A model generated the notes under the pieces. The model was not told the origin of the DNA and made no database searches. It saw nothing but the letters and a program-made list of their open reading frames with translations. 64,000 bases of DNA, from positions 62,001 to 126,000 of the forward strand of contig JAPKZK010000066.1 in the NCBI GenBank assembly GCA_026393835.1, given 5' to 3'. Within the stretch, counting starts at the first letter, position 1. The number at the start of each line of letters is the position of its first letter. A program made the translations under genes and the position numbers. Positions 42,593-51,892 of this stretch are shown piece after piece. This DNA comes from Candidatus Aminicenantota bacterium. GTDB lineage: Bacteria; Acidobacteriota; Aminicenantia; UBA2199.

Positions 42593-43290
42593 GCGTGAAA
42601 ACGAGACCCCAAATCCACCCCGACAACGACGAAAAACAATGGGAACTCACCTTTACCGATATGCTCACCCTCCTGCTGACCTTTTTTATCTTTATCATCG
42701 CGGTCTCTACTTTTAAAACCAGCGAATACAAACGCTTCTGGAAAAATATCGAGCAAAGAGGCTGGGGCGTCGGGGTAGGGGAGAAACATCCCCCCACTCG
42801 ATCGTTTAAGTTCGCACTGATCAAAGACTTAAAATTACCCTGGCTGACCCCGGAAGCCGAAACCCTGCTGAACGGACTGGAAGACACCTTTACCCGGAGC
42901 GATTTCCAGGGCGTGGATGTGAATTACGACGAGAATAAAATCTCCCTGGCGGTTTCCGAACAGTTAAGTTTCGGGGCCGGCCAGGACCGCTTGAATGAGA
43001 AAGCCAAACCCCTGCTGTTGAAACTCATCCCTGTCCTCCAGGCTACTTCTTTCAATGTGGCTGTCGAAGGCCACAGCGATGCGCTGACCACGGAGAAGAT
43101 CGACAACATGGCGTTATCTCTCGACCGTGCGTTGACCGTGGCGCGGTTTTTGATACAAAACGGCCTGGATAAAAATAAAGTGTCCGTCTCAGGTTACGGT
43201 CCTTACCGGCCCATCGCTGATAACCGGCGCCCGGAAGAGCGCCGGCGGAACCGGAGGGTTGAAATAAATATTATTATTAACAACGATTAA
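42589..43290 (+). CDS. motB: Flagellar motor stator protein MotB
   Basis: 233 residues from GTG 42589, with AAGGAGG upstream. WELTFTDMLTLLLTFFIFII contains the critical Asp of the stator pore. The C-terminal OmpA/peptidoglycan-binding domain has NVAVEGHSDALTTEKIDNMA, LSLDRALTVARFLI and YGPYRPIADNRRPEERRRNR. It anchors MotA to the cell wall. It is separated from motA by the OmpA-like gene, an unusual arrangement. Confidence 0.92.
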   Translation: MSVKTRPQIHPDNDEKQWELTFTDMLTLLLTFFIFIIAVSTFKTSEYKRFWKNIEQRGWGVGVGEKHPPTRSFKFALIKDLKLPWLTPEAETLLNGLEDTFTRSDFQGVDVNYDENKISLAVSEQLSFGAGQDRLNEKAKPLLLKLIPVLQATSFNVAVEGHSDALTTEKIDNMALSLDRALTVARFLIQNGLDKNKVSVSGYGPYRPIADNRRPEERRRNRRVEINIIINND

Positions 43291-43317
43291 CATCTAACGA
43301 TAAGGAGGTTGCATACT

Positions 43318-43932
43318 ATGGCTGATGAAAGTTTTAGAGATAGAGGGGAAGGACTTACCCGCGCTAAAAAAAGCGGGTTCCCCCTCATTTTGATCGTTAT
43401 TATCATTGCCGTGGTCATGGGCGCCGGCGGTTTTTTTGCCGGCAAAATCCTCTCCGGCGGCGGTGGTAATAATCAAAAACCGCCCTTAATCGAGAAAAAA
43501 ATGACGCCTGTCGTCAAAAAGGACGCCGCCGCGAGACAGGGCGGACAGACCCAGCCGAAGGAACAGAAGGAAGAAATAACCGGGACCGGCGAGGGCGAAG
43601 CCGGCATAAAGCCCGGCATCATCCTGCTGGACCCCTTTACCGTGAACCTCAACGACCCCTTTGCCAGGCGCTACGCCGAAGTGGCCGTCAACCTTGTCGT
43701 CGATGAGAAGGGCATAGTAAGCGAGATCACCGGCAGCGAATTGCTGATACCCCGGATAAGGGACGAAATTTTTATGGTTATTTCCGCTCGAAGTTTCGCC
43801 GATTTAAAAAGCACCGCGGGTAAAGTAACCCTGAAAGAAGAGATCATGATACGGGTGAATGAAATCCTTAAAGCGGAATTTAAAAAGGAACCCGTGATCC
43901 AGGTGCTTTTTACTAAATTTCTAATACAATAA
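43318..43932 (+). CDS. fliL: Flagellar basal body protein FliL
   Basis: 204 residues from ATG 43318, with AAGGAGG upstream. A membrane helix (FPLILIVIIIAVVMGAGGFF) is followed by a variable linker and the FliL domain (RYAEVAVNLVVDEKG, IPRIRDEIFMVISARSFADL, LKEEIMIRVNEILK). FliL surrounds the stator and increases torque. It sits between the stator genes and fliN. Confidence 0.9.
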   Translation: MADESFRDRGEGLTRAKKSGFPLILIVIIIAVVMGAGGFFAGKILSGGGGNNQKPPLIEKKMTPVVKKDAAARQGGQTQPKEQKEEITGTGEGEAGIKPGIILLDPFTVNLNDPFARRYAEVAVNLVVDEKGIVSEITGSELLIPRIRDEIFMVISARSFADLKSTAGKVTLKEEIMIRVNEILKAEFKKEPVIQVLFTKFLIQ

Positions 43933-43933
43933 C

Positions 43934-44284
43934 ATGATAAAAACAAAATTGGAAGAACAAAAGTCGGATCAGGACCAGGAACAATCCAGTGCCGAGAACC
44001 GCAAAATTCGCGATTACGAGGAAAGCTTTAATAAAGCCGTTAAGGAACTGGATGATTTCCTGGAAATCCCCATCCGGGTAAATGTCGTTATCGGGAAGAA
44101 AATGGTTAAGATCGGCGAACTGCTGAATCTTGCCCCGGGTTCGCTGTTGGTATTGAAACGGTCCGCCGGTGAAAGCCTGTTGGTCTTCCTGGAAGATACG
44201 TTCTTTGCCAAAGGCGAAGTGACCATTATGGAAGATACCTTTGCCGTCCGCATCACCGAAATCAACGACCCACGGAAAGTGTGA
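43934..44284 (+). CDS. fliN: Flagellar switch protein FliN (short copy)
   Basis: 116 residues. LEIPIRVNVVIGKKMVKIGE followed by LLNLAPGSLLVLKRSAGESL and KGEVTIMEDTFAVRITEI is the SpoA-type FliN core. The 35-residue N-terminal extension is hydrophilic. A second, longer FliN-like protein is encoded at 53694, so the switch complex may contain two kinds of FliN. It starts 1 nt after the fliL stop. Confidence 0.9.
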   Translation: MIKTKLEEQKSDQDQEQSSAENRKIRDYEESFNKAVKELDDFLEIPIRVNVVIGKKMVKIGELLNLAPGSLLVLKRSAGESLLVFLEDTFFAKGEVTIMEDTFAVRITEINDPRKV

Positions 44285-44291
44285 AGAAATA

Positions 44292-44323
<32 letters not shown>

Positions 44324-44328
44324 ATAAA

Positions 44329-44856
44329 ATGAAACGAACCATTATATTAATAACCGTTCTTATGACTGTCTGCGCCGGCGTGAGCGTGGGCGCGGGAACA
44401 GGCGCCCCATTGCAGGAACAAGCACAGCAGCAGCCCGTAAAGGGCGCAGCGGAAAATACCGAAACCATTTTGCCGGGACAGCAGATGCCCTTAAACGATT
44501 CCTATTCCTTTCTCAAGTCCCTCATGGCGTTGTGTTTCGTATTGGGATTGATCTTCCTGGCCACTTACTTCTTTAAAAAAATCACCGGCCTGAAAACCCA
44601 CGGGTTCGGCGGCCTGGGACGGGGCAAGGTCGCCATTCACCCGGTGAGCAGCATGCCCCTGGGGGATAAGAAATTCCTCTCCATCGTGGAAGTCCAGGGC
44701 AAACACTATTTCCTGGGCATCACCCAGGATTCCATCAATCTCCTGGCGGAACTTCACCTGGAGACGCAAAACGAAAACGAACCGGCCGCGGACAATGAAA
44801 ATTTTCCCTCCATCCTGCACCGGGCCAAACAATTATTGAATCGGACGAAAAAATGA
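44329..44856 (+). CDS. fliO: Flagellar export protein FliO
   Basis: About 175 residues from ATG 44329 (MKRTIILITVLMTVCAGVSV); an in-frame ATG at 44308 inside the heptanucleotide tract would add seven residues. The FliO membrane segment is SYSFLKSLMALCFVLGLIFL, followed by the conserved cytoplasmic domain GKVAIHPVSSMPLGDKKFLS and YFLGITQDSINLLAEL. FliO helps assemble the FliPQR export gate and is encoded directly before fliP, which it overlaps by 4 nt. Confidence 0.82.
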   Translation: MKRTIILITVLMTVCAGVSVGAGTGAPLQEQAQQQPVKGAAENTETILPGQQMPLNDSYSFLKSLMALCFVLGLIFLATYFFKKITGLKTHGFGGLGRGKVAIHPVSSMPLGDKKFLSIVEVQGKHYFLGITQDSINLLAELHLETQNENEPAADNENFPSILHRAKQLLNRTKK

Positions 44857-45605
44857 TGAAAAAGACCGCACTATTTATCCTTATATTCCTGGCGGCCCAA
44901 TTTCTCGTGGGCCAAACATTGCCGTCGGTGACCATTTCCGTAAAAGATTCCGCCAACCAGAAGGGAGAACTGGCCGCTACCGTCAAAATCGCTCTTTTAC
45001 TGACCCTGCTGACGTTGGCGCCCGCCATCCTGATGATGATGACTTCCTTTACCCGGTTGATTATCTCTTTTTATTTCTTGCGCCAGGCCATGGGATTGCA
45101 GGGCGTGCCCCCCAACCAGGTGATGATCGGCATCAGCCTCTTTTTAACCCTCTTTATCATGAGCCCGGTGGGCTTAAAGATCAACGAGACCGCCATTAAA
45201 CCCTACAATGAAGGCAAAATCACGGAAATGGAGGCGCTAAACCGCTCCACCGAACCCATCAAGGAATTTATGCTGCGACAGACCCGGGAAAAAGACCTGG
45301 CCCTCTTTTACCAGCTCAGTAATACCCCGCGGCCGGCCAGCAAAAAAGACGTGGGCATGATCACGCTGATCCCCGCATTTATCCTGTCGGAGTTGAAAAC
45401 CGCTTTTCAAATCGGCTTTTTACTCTATATCCCGTTCTTAATCATCGATATTGTGGTGGCGTCGATACTGGTGGCGTTGGGAATGATCTTCCTGCCACCC
45501 ATCATGGTATCCCTGCCCTTTAAAATCGTGCTGTTCATCGTAGCGGACGGCTGGGCTCTGTTGATGAGTTCCTTGCTGCGAAGTTTCAACATGGGAGGTT
45601 TCTAA
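44853..45605 (+). CDS. fliP: Flagellar export gate protein FliP
   Basis: 250 residues. Signal sequence (ALFILIFLAAQFLVGQ) then the conserved core: LTLLTLAPAILMMMTSFTRL, IISFYFLRQAMG, LFLTLFIMSPVG, TLIPAFILSELKTAFQIGFL and VALGMIFLPPIMVSLPFKIV. Five FliP subunits form the export gate with FliQ and FliR. It overlaps the fliO stop. Confidence 0.95.
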   Translation: MMKKTALFILIFLAAQFLVGQTLPSVTISVKDSANQKGELAATVKIALLLTLLTLAPAILMMMTSFTRLIISFYFLRQAMGLQGVPPNQVMIGISLFLTLFIMSPVGLKINETAIKPYNEGKITEMEALNRSTEPIKEFMLRQTREKDLALFYQLSNTPRPASKKDVGMITLIPAFILSELKTAFQIGFLLYIPFLIIDIVVASILVALGMIFLPPIMVSLPFKIVLFIVADGWALLMSSLLRSFNMGGF

Positions 45606-45875
45606 ATGGATGTCAATGTTATACTTACCCTCAGTAAACAGGCCATTATGACTGCTTTCTGGGTGTCTTTACCCATATTGGGCGTGGCCCTGGTGGTGGG
45701 CGTCGTTATTTCCGTGTTCCAGGCCGCCACTTCCATCTCGGATTCGGTGTTGGGGTTTGCCCCAAAAGTAATCGTGGCCGGGTTGGCCCTGCTCTACATG
45801 GGCCCCTGGATGATGAATAAACTGGCGGGATTAATGATCTACCTGATCTCCAATATCCCGAACCTGGTGAGGTAA
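45606..45875 (+). CDS. fliQ: Flagellar export gate protein FliQ
   Basis: 89 residues, starting immediately after the fliP stop. Two membrane helices: TAFWVSLPILGVALVVGVVI and FAPKVIVAGLALLYMGPWMM, linked by SVFQAATSISDSVLGF, typical of FliQ. Confidence 0.95.
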   Translation: MDVNVILTLSKQAIMTAFWVSLPILGVALVVGVVISVFQAATSISDSVLGFAPKVIVAGLALLYMGPWMMNKLAGLMIYLISNIPNLVR

Positions 45876-45899
45876 ACATAAAAAGGAGGTACGAATAAC

Positions 45900-46673
45900 A
45901 TGGAAGAAATATTGGCCCGGGCGCCCTACTTTATGATCATATTCATACGCCTGGAGGCCTTTATGCTTTTTGTACCCTTTTTCGATAACCCCAATTTTTC
46001 CGCCATACCCATCCAGGCCGGTTTTGCCTTTATGGCGTCGCTGCTATTGTTCCCCGCCATACCCACCGCCTCCTGGGTCATCCCCAATGACATGTTGAGC
46101 TACATATTCATGATGGCCTCGGAAATCATGGTGGGCATACTCATGGGACTGGTGCTGGTAATCCTGTTGTTCGCACTCCAGTTGGCCGGTCGCATGCTGG
46201 GGTTCCAGATGGCCTTTTCCATGGCCAACGTCGTGGACGTTACATTCGGCTCCGATACCAATGTCTTGAGCGTTTTCATGGTAATGGTGGGAACCATGAT
46301 CTTTATTGCGCTGGGGGGCGACCATTCCCTGCTTTATGCGTTAAAACAAAGTTTCACTGCGCTGCCCCCCGGCGGCCTGACCGTCACCCGGCCCTTTTTA
46401 AATGAACTGTCGCGGCTGGTGGAGCATGCCTTCGTGGTGGGCTTTAAACTCTCTGCCCCGGCCGTGATACTGCTGCTTTGCATCGACGTCACCCTGGGCT
46501 TGATCGGCAAAACCGCCGCCAAAATGCAGATCTTTTTCGTGGGGCTCCCCTTGAAAATAGCCTTCGGCTTGTTCGGTTTCGCCCTGACCCTGGGATTTAT
46601 CGCCGAAGTATGGGCCAAAGATATCCCCAACATACCCGGGGTTATCATGCGCCTTATGGCTCTGTTGAGGTAA
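45900..46673 (+). CDS. fliR: Flagellar export gate protein FliR
   Basis: 257 residues with six predicted helices and the FliR hallmarks PYFMIIFIRLEAFMLFVPFF, GFQMAFSMANVVDVTFG and ALGGDHSLLYALKQSFTALP. It completes the FliPQR gate. RBS AAGGAGG at 45882-45888. Confidence 0.95.
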   Translation: MEEILARAPYFMIIFIRLEAFMLFVPFFDNPNFSAIPIQAGFAFMASLLLFPAIPTASWVIPNDMLSYIFMMASEIMVGILMGLVLVILLFALQLAGRMLGFQMAFSMANVVDVTFGSDTNVLSVFMVMVGTMIFIALGGDHSLLYALKQSFTALPPGGLTVTRPFLNELSRLVEHAFVVGFKLSAPAVILLLCIDVTLGLIGKTAAKMQIFFVGLPLKIAFGLFGFALTLGFIAEVWAKDIPNIPGVIMRLMALLR

Positions 46674-46679
46674 CAAAAA

Positions 46680-47765
46680 ATGGCAATCGATAGAGAAGAA
46701 AAGACAGAACAACCTACAGAGCGACGCAAGGATGAGGCCCTAAAAAAAGGCGATGTGCCCCGCTCCAGGGATATGACCTCCGCCGTCGGTCTCCTGTTCA
46801 CCATTCTCTTTTTTGCCGTTTTTATGCCCTACTTCGCCAACACCATGACCGCTTACTGGAAAAAATATTTCAGCCGGCTGGACCAGATAAACGTCACCGA
46901 ATCCTCCCTGTATCTCATGGGCAAAGATTTTTTCCAGACCTTTCTCCTGCTGGTGGTCCCGCTGTTTTTACTGTTGATCGCCGCGGCCGTGATGGTGGAG
47001 GTTATCCAGGCCGGCGGCCTTAAGATCGTTTCGGAGAACGTCCGCATCAAATGGGAAAAAGTCTTTTTCCTGGCCGAAATTCCCAAAGGATTGAAAAAAA
47101 TACTAATATCCGCCGAAGCCATGATGGAATTGCTAAAGTCCATTATCAAGGTCATTGCCATCGGCCTGGCGGCTTATTTTGCCATAATGGCCGAAATCCC
47201 CGCCTTACTAAAACTCCCCGATTCCTCCCTGGAGAATATCATGGGGGTCATGGCCAAAATATTCTTGAAACTCACCTTTTACATCGTTTTACTAATGCTG
47301 CTGCTGGCCATACTGGACTATTTATGGCAGCGCTACCGGTACAACCAAAAAATGAGAATGTCCAAACAGGACATCAAAGACGAGTTCAAACAGGCGGAAG
47401 GGGACCCGCTGACCCGGGCCAGGCAGCGCAGGATCCAATTCCAGTGGGCCATGCGCCGCATGATGGCCGAAGTACCCCACGCCGATGTGGTTGTCACCAA
47501 CCCCGACCATTACGCCGTGGCCCTGAAATATGAAAATAAAAAAATGAAAGCCCCCCAATTGGTGGCCAAAGGCGCGGATTTGCTTGCCCAAAAGATCAAG
47601 GAAATCGCGCGGGAACACCATGTCCCCATCGTGGAAAACCCGCCCGTGGCCCGGGCGGTTTACGAGTCCGTGGAACTCAATGAATTCATCCCGGCGGCGT
47701 TATTTAAACCCATCGCCGAAATACTGGCTTATATTTATAAATTGAAAGGAAAAAAGGCGGCGTAA
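46680..47765 (+). CDS. flhB: Flagellar export switch protein FlhB
   Basis: 361 residues. Starts REEKTEQPTERRKDEALKKG, the standard FlhB N-terminus; four membrane helices; cytoplasmic domain with the autocleavage site VVTNPDHYAVALKY. The usual site is NPTH, here NPDH: Asn and Pro, needed for cleavage, are kept and Thr is replaced by Asp. FlhB switches export from rod/hook to filament substrates. It is 6 nt after fliR. Confidence 0.95.
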   Translation: MAIDREEKTEQPTERRKDEALKKGDVPRSRDMTSAVGLLFTILFFAVFMPYFANTMTAYWKKYFSRLDQINVTESSLYLMGKDFFQTFLLLVVPLFLLLIAAAVMVEVIQAGGLKIVSENVRIKWEKVFFLAEIPKGLKKILISAEAMMELLKSIIKVIAIGLAAYFAIMAEIPALLKLPDSSLENIMGVMAKIFLKLTFYIVLLMLLLAILDYLWQRYRYNQKMRMSKQDIKDEFKQAEGDPLTRARQRRIQFQWAMRRMMAEVPHADVVVTNPDHYAVALKYENKKMKAPQLVAKGADLLAQKIKEIAREHHVPIVENPPVARAVYESVELNEFIPAALFKPIAEILAYIYKLKGKKAA

Positions 47766-47783
47766 ACGAGGAAAATGAGGTAA

Positions 47784-49856
47784 ATGAAAATGGCGGCAGA
47801 TTCACTGGTATTAAAAATAAAAGAATACGGACACCTGGCGGCCCCCATCGGGCTGTTGGGCGTGGTGTTCTTAATCCTGGTGCCCCTGCCCCCGGCCCTG
47901 CTGGACATCTTTTTTACCCTCAATTTAATCCTGTCCGTGACCATCCTGTTAATGTCCACCTACATCAAGGACCCCGTGGATTTTTCCGTATATCCTTCCA
48001 TACTCTTGCTGGCCACCCTGTTCCGGTTGGCGTTGAATATCTCCGCCACCCGCTTGATCCTGGCCCGGGGCGAGGAAGGCGTCTTCGCCGCCGGTAGGGT
48101 CATCGGTTCCTTCGGACAATTCGTCGTGAGCGGCAGTTTCCTCATCGGCATCGTCGTATTTATCATGATCATCGCCATCCAGAAGATCGTAGTGGCGTCC
48201 GGCGCCGGCCGCGCCGCGGAAGTAGCGGCCCGCTTTACCCTGGATAAAATGCCCGGAAAACAAATGAGCATCGACGCCGACCTCAACGCCGGTTTGATTA
48301 CCCAGGCCGAAGCCATTGCCCGCCGCAAACGCATCGAAAAAGAAGCCGAATTCTTCGGCACCATGGACGGCGCCATTAAATTTACCACCAAAGAAGCCGT
48401 CGTCACCATCATCATTACCCTGGTCAATATCGTCGGCGGCATCCTGGTGGGCGTGTTTCAAAAAGGCATGGATTTCGGCGCCGCCGCACAGACCTACACC
48501 GTGTTAACCATCGGCGGCGGACTCATGGCCGCCCTGCCCTCCCTGTTGATTACCGTGTCCGGCGGCATCATCGCCACCCGGTCCGCCTCTGAAAAAACCC
48601 TGGGCGAAGACATGACCGAACAGGTCCTGTTCGATCACAACCCCCTGATGCTGGCCGGCATCGGCATGGTGGTACTGGCCCTGATCCCGGGCCTGCCCAG
48701 GATCCCTTTTTTCCTGCTGGGCGGCTTGTTCGGGTACCTCTCTTACCAGGTGAAAAAAGGCAAAGAAAGCGAAAGCGCGGCCGAACGGGAAGAAGAAAGG
48801 AAAAAAGAAATGGCCCCGCCCCCGGAAAAAATCGAGGCGCTGCTGAAAGTGGACCTCCTGGGCCTGGAGATCGGGTATTCCCTGATCCCCCTGGTGGACG
48901 CCAACCAGGGTGGGACCCTATTGCAGCGCATCAAAGCCATGCGCCGGCAATTGGCCCTGGACCTGGGCGTTATCACGCCGCCGGTGCGCATCCGCGATAA
49001 CCTCCAATTGGACTCCAGGGAATACGCCATATTATTGAAAGGCATTACCGTCAGCAAAGATGAAGTCATGATCAACAGTTTCCTGGCCATCAACCCCGGC
49101 AACATCAAGGAAAAGTTAAAAGGAAAAGAAACCCGCGACCCGGCCTTTGGGCTCCCGGCCTACTGGATTACCGAAGAGGAGCGCGAACACGCCCAATTCC
49201 TGGGCTATACCATCGTGGACCCCGCCACCGTCATTACCACCCACCTGACCGAAGTCATTAAAGTCCATGCCCATGAGTTGCTGGGCAGGCAGGAAACCCA
49301 GCACCTGGTGGAAAACCTGGCCGCCGCCTATCCCAAAGTAGTGGAAGAGTTGATCCCCCATTTAATGTCCCTGGGCAACGTCCAGAAGGTACTGCAGAAT
49401 TTACTGCGCGAGCGTGTTTCGATTTTCGATTTGCGCACCATTCTGGAGACCCTGGCCGATTACGCGCCGGCGGTCAAAGACCTCTCCCTGCTGACCGAGC
49501 TGGCGCGCCAGGCCATGTCCAGGTCCCTGGTGAAACCCTACGTCACCGCCAAGAACGACCTCCCGGTCCTGGTGCTGGGCGGCGAACTGGAGAATCTCCT
49601 GGCCGCCAAAGTGCAAAAAATAAACGAAGTGGAACAATTGATCATCGACCCCGTCGAGGTGCAGATCGTCATCAATAAAATCAAATCCACCGTGGAAAAA
49701 TCAGGAATCAAAGTCCAGCCCATCCTCTTATGTTCCTCCATGGTGCGGCGTCATTTGCGGCAGTTAACCGAGCGTTTCCTGCCGGACCTGGTGCTGCTCT
49801 CCGCCTCGGAAACGCCTAAGAATATCAAAATCGTATCCCTGGGGGTGGTGGAATAA
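47784..49856 (+). CDS. flhA: Flagellar export apparatus protein FlhA
   Basis: 690 residues. Eight membrane helices with the FHIPEP signature region (YPSILLLATLFRLALNISAT, ARFTLDKMPGKQMSIDADLN) and a cytoplasmic chaperone-binding domain (LQRIKAMRRQLALDLGVITP, TEVIKVHAHELLGRQETQHL). It is the largest export-gate component. It overlaps flhF by one base. Confidence 0.96.
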   Translation: MKMAADSLVLKIKEYGHLAAPIGLLGVVFLILVPLPPALLDIFFTLNLILSVTILLMSTYIKDPVDFSVYPSILLLATLFRLALNISATRLILARGEEGVFAAGRVIGSFGQFVVSGSFLIGIVVFIMIIAIQKIVVASGAGRAAEVAARFTLDKMPGKQMSIDADLNAGLITQAEAIARRKRIEKEAEFFGTMDGAIKFTTKEAVVTIIITLVNIVGGILVGVFQKGMDFGAAAQTYTVLTIGGGLMAALPSLLITVSGGIIATRSASEKTLGEDMTEQVLFDHNPLMLAGIGMVVLALIPGLPRIPFFLLGGLFGYLSYQVKKGKESESAAEREEERKKEMAPPPEKIEALLKVDLLGLEIGYSLIPLVDANQGGTLLQRIKAMRRQLALDLGVITPPVRIRDNLQLDSREYAILLKGITVSKDEVMINSFLAINPGNIKEKLKGKETRDPAFGLPAYWITEEEREHAQFLGYTIVDPATVITTHLTEVIKVHAHELLGRQETQHLVENLAAAYPKVVEELIPHLMSLGNVQKVLQNLLRERVSIFDLRTILETLADYAPAVKDLSLLTELARQAMSRSLVKPYVTAKNDLPVLVLGGELENLLAAKVQKINEVEQLIIDPVEVQIVINKIKSTVEKSGIKVQPILLCSSMVRRHLRQLTERFLPDLVLLSASETPKNIKIVSLGVVE

Positions 49857-51031
49857 TGAAGATCAAAAAATACCTGGTCAAGAACATCGACGAAGCCATC
49901 TCCCGGATCAAGAAAGACCTGGGCAAGGACGCCTACATCCTGTCCCAGGAAAAAATCGTCAAGCGGGGGACGTTGAATCTTGCCAACGTCGAAATGATCG
50001 AGGTCACCGCCGCCGTGGACGACGCCCGGCCCAGGCAGGAAGATATTTCCGCTTCCCTGCTCAACAGGAAATACAATTACGTCAATCCCCCCAAGGATGA
50101 TGAGCCGGATTTCTCGGGTTTCAAGAATGAACTCCAGCCCCTCACCCGCCAGATGGCCGAGATCAAAACCCTGCTGCGCAAATCCACCGCTGGCATGGAC
50201 GGTTTTAACGACTTTAAAGGCATATTCCTGGAACTCTTCCTGGACCTGGTGGACAGCGGGGTGGAACGAAAACTGGCGGTCCGGTTCATCGATACCCTCC
50301 AATACCAGGCCGACGCCGACGCTGGGCAAACCGCGGACATCGAACAGGTGCGCAAAAAATTGTTCAACCTCCTGACGGCCTCCATTTCCGCCCCGGCGCC
50401 GCTGCGCCCGGAAAAGGGCAAACGCAAAATCGTGGTCATGGTGGGTTCCACCGGTTCCGGCAAAACCACCACCATCGCCAAGTTAAGTTCCTATTTCAAA
50501 CTCATGGAAGCAAAGAAATTGGCCCTTTTGAGCATCGACAGTTACCGCATCGGCGCCGAAGCCCACCTCAGGACCTATGCGGAAATACTCGACATACCCT
50601 TTTACCCCATTAATAATGGGCGCGATTTAAGAATAACCATCGATAAATTAAAGGATTTCGAATTACTGTTTATCGATACCACCGGACGCAGCCCCAACGA
50701 TAAAGAAGGGCTGTTGATCATGGAAAAACACCTGTCCGGGGTGCCGCCGGCGGAACGGGAGGTATATCTCATCCTCAGCGCCCCAACCCGCTCCGAAGAC
50801 CTCTACCTCATTTATGAAAAATACAGCATCTTCAAACCGGATAAACTCATTTTCAGCAAAATCGATGAATCCGCCGCGCTGGGAAACCTGTTCAATTTAA
50901 AAATGAAGAGCGACATACCCATGGCCTATTTTACCACCGGGCAGAAGGTCCCCGAAGATATCGAAATCGCCTATCCCCGGAAACTTGCCAGGAGGGTTTT
51001 TTCATATAACAATAAAGGAGATATCGCATGA
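49856..51031 (+). CDS. flhF: Flagellar SRP-like GTPase FlhF
   Basis: 391 residues. The N-terminal B domain has KDLGKDAYILSQEKIVKRGT; the NG domain has the P-loop MVGSTGSGKTTTIAKL, then LALLSIDSYRIGAEAHLRTY (G2) and FIDTTGRSPNDKEGL (G3, DTTGR). FlhF controls flagellar number and polar placement with FlhG, encoded next with a 4-nt overlap. Confidence 0.94.
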   Translation: MKIKKYLVKNIDEAISRIKKDLGKDAYILSQEKIVKRGTLNLANVEMIEVTAAVDDARPRQEDISASLLNRKYNYVNPPKDDEPDFSGFKNELQPLTRQMAEIKTLLRKSTAGMDGFNDFKGIFLELFLDLVDSGVERKLAVRFIDTLQYQADADAGQTADIEQVRKKLFNLLTASISAPAPLRPEKGKRKIVVMVGSTGSGKTTTIAKLSSYFKLMEAKKLALLSIDSYRIGAEAHLRTYAEILDIPFYPINNGRDLRITIDKLKDFELLFIDTTGRSPNDKEGLLIMEKHLSGVPPAEREVYLILSAPTRSEDLYLIYEKYSIFKPDKLIFSKIDESAALGNLFNLKMKSDIPMAYFTTGQKVPEDIEIAYPRKLARRVFSYNNKGDIA

Positions 51032-51867
51032 GCCAGGCATCGACATTGCACAAAATAAATGAAAGCGTCATCGGGAGCGTTTCCCGGTTAAAAAAAATCG
51101 CCATTACCTCCGGTAAGGGCGGCGTGGGTAAAACCAACGTCGTGGTTAACCTGGGTGTGGCCCTGACCGGGATGGGCATGAAAGTGGCCATCCTGGACGC
51201 CGATTACGGGTTGGGAAACATCGATATCCTGTTGGGCATCGAGCCCCAACTGGATATATCCGACCTGCTGAAGGACGCCGCCGCGTTGGAAGATATCATG
51301 ATAGAAAAGAACGGGCTGCTGATCATTCCCGCCGGTTCCGGCGTCCAGTCCCTGACCCAATTATCCGAATACCAGGAGATCCTATTGTATAAGGAACTGA
51401 AAAAATTGGAGAAGATGGCGGACCTATTGATTATCGATACTGCCGCCGGCATCTCGGACAATGTTATCTCCCTGCTGCTGGCGGCCGATGAAGTCATATT
51501 GGTGGTCAGCCCGGATAACACTTCCATCGTGGACTCCTATGCCGTAATCAAAGTGGCGGCCGAACTGGATGCCTTTAAAAGTTTCACCGTGATTACCAAC
51601 ATGGTGCGGGATGAAGAGGAAGGGACCGACGTGTTTCTCAAATTCTCCCGGGCCGTTAAGAAATTCCTCAATAGGGAAGTCCATTACCTCGGCTATGTCC
51701 TGAAGGATGAAAATTTGCTTACCGCCATGAAGTACCAGGAGCCTGTGCTGCAAAAATTCCCGGACGCCGCCTGCAGTAAGAATTTCCTGCAACTGGCCGG
51801 GGAATTGAAAAAAAGGGTCGAGCAAATGGAACCCGGTCCGGCCCAGAAATTCAGGCTGGATTTTTAA
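51028..51867 (+). CDS. flhG: Flagellar number regulator FlhG (MinD-like ATPase)
   Basis: 279 residues. Deviant Walker A ITSGKGGVGKTNVVVNLGVA, then AILDADYGLGNIDILLGIEP and LLIIDTAAGISDNVISLLLA. It is a ParA/MinD ATPase that stimulates FlhF GTP hydrolysis. The pair suggests polar or otherwise number-controlled flagella. Confidence 0.93.
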   Translation: MSQASTLHKINESVIGSVSRLKKIAITSGKGGVGKTNVVVNLGVALTGMGMKVAILDADYGLGNIDILLGIEPQLDISDLLKDAAALEDIMIEKNGLLIIPAGSGVQSLTQLSEYQEILLYKELKKLEKMADLLIIDTAAGISDNVISLLLAADEVILVVSPDNTSIVDSYAVIKVAAELDAFKSFTVITNMVRDEEEGTDVFLKFSRAVKKFLNREVHYLGYVLKDENLLTAMKYQEPVLQKFPDAACSKNFLQLAGELKKRVEQMEPGPAQKFRLDF

Positions 51868-51892
51868 CCGTGAGAAAAGGTGATAAGAGAAA

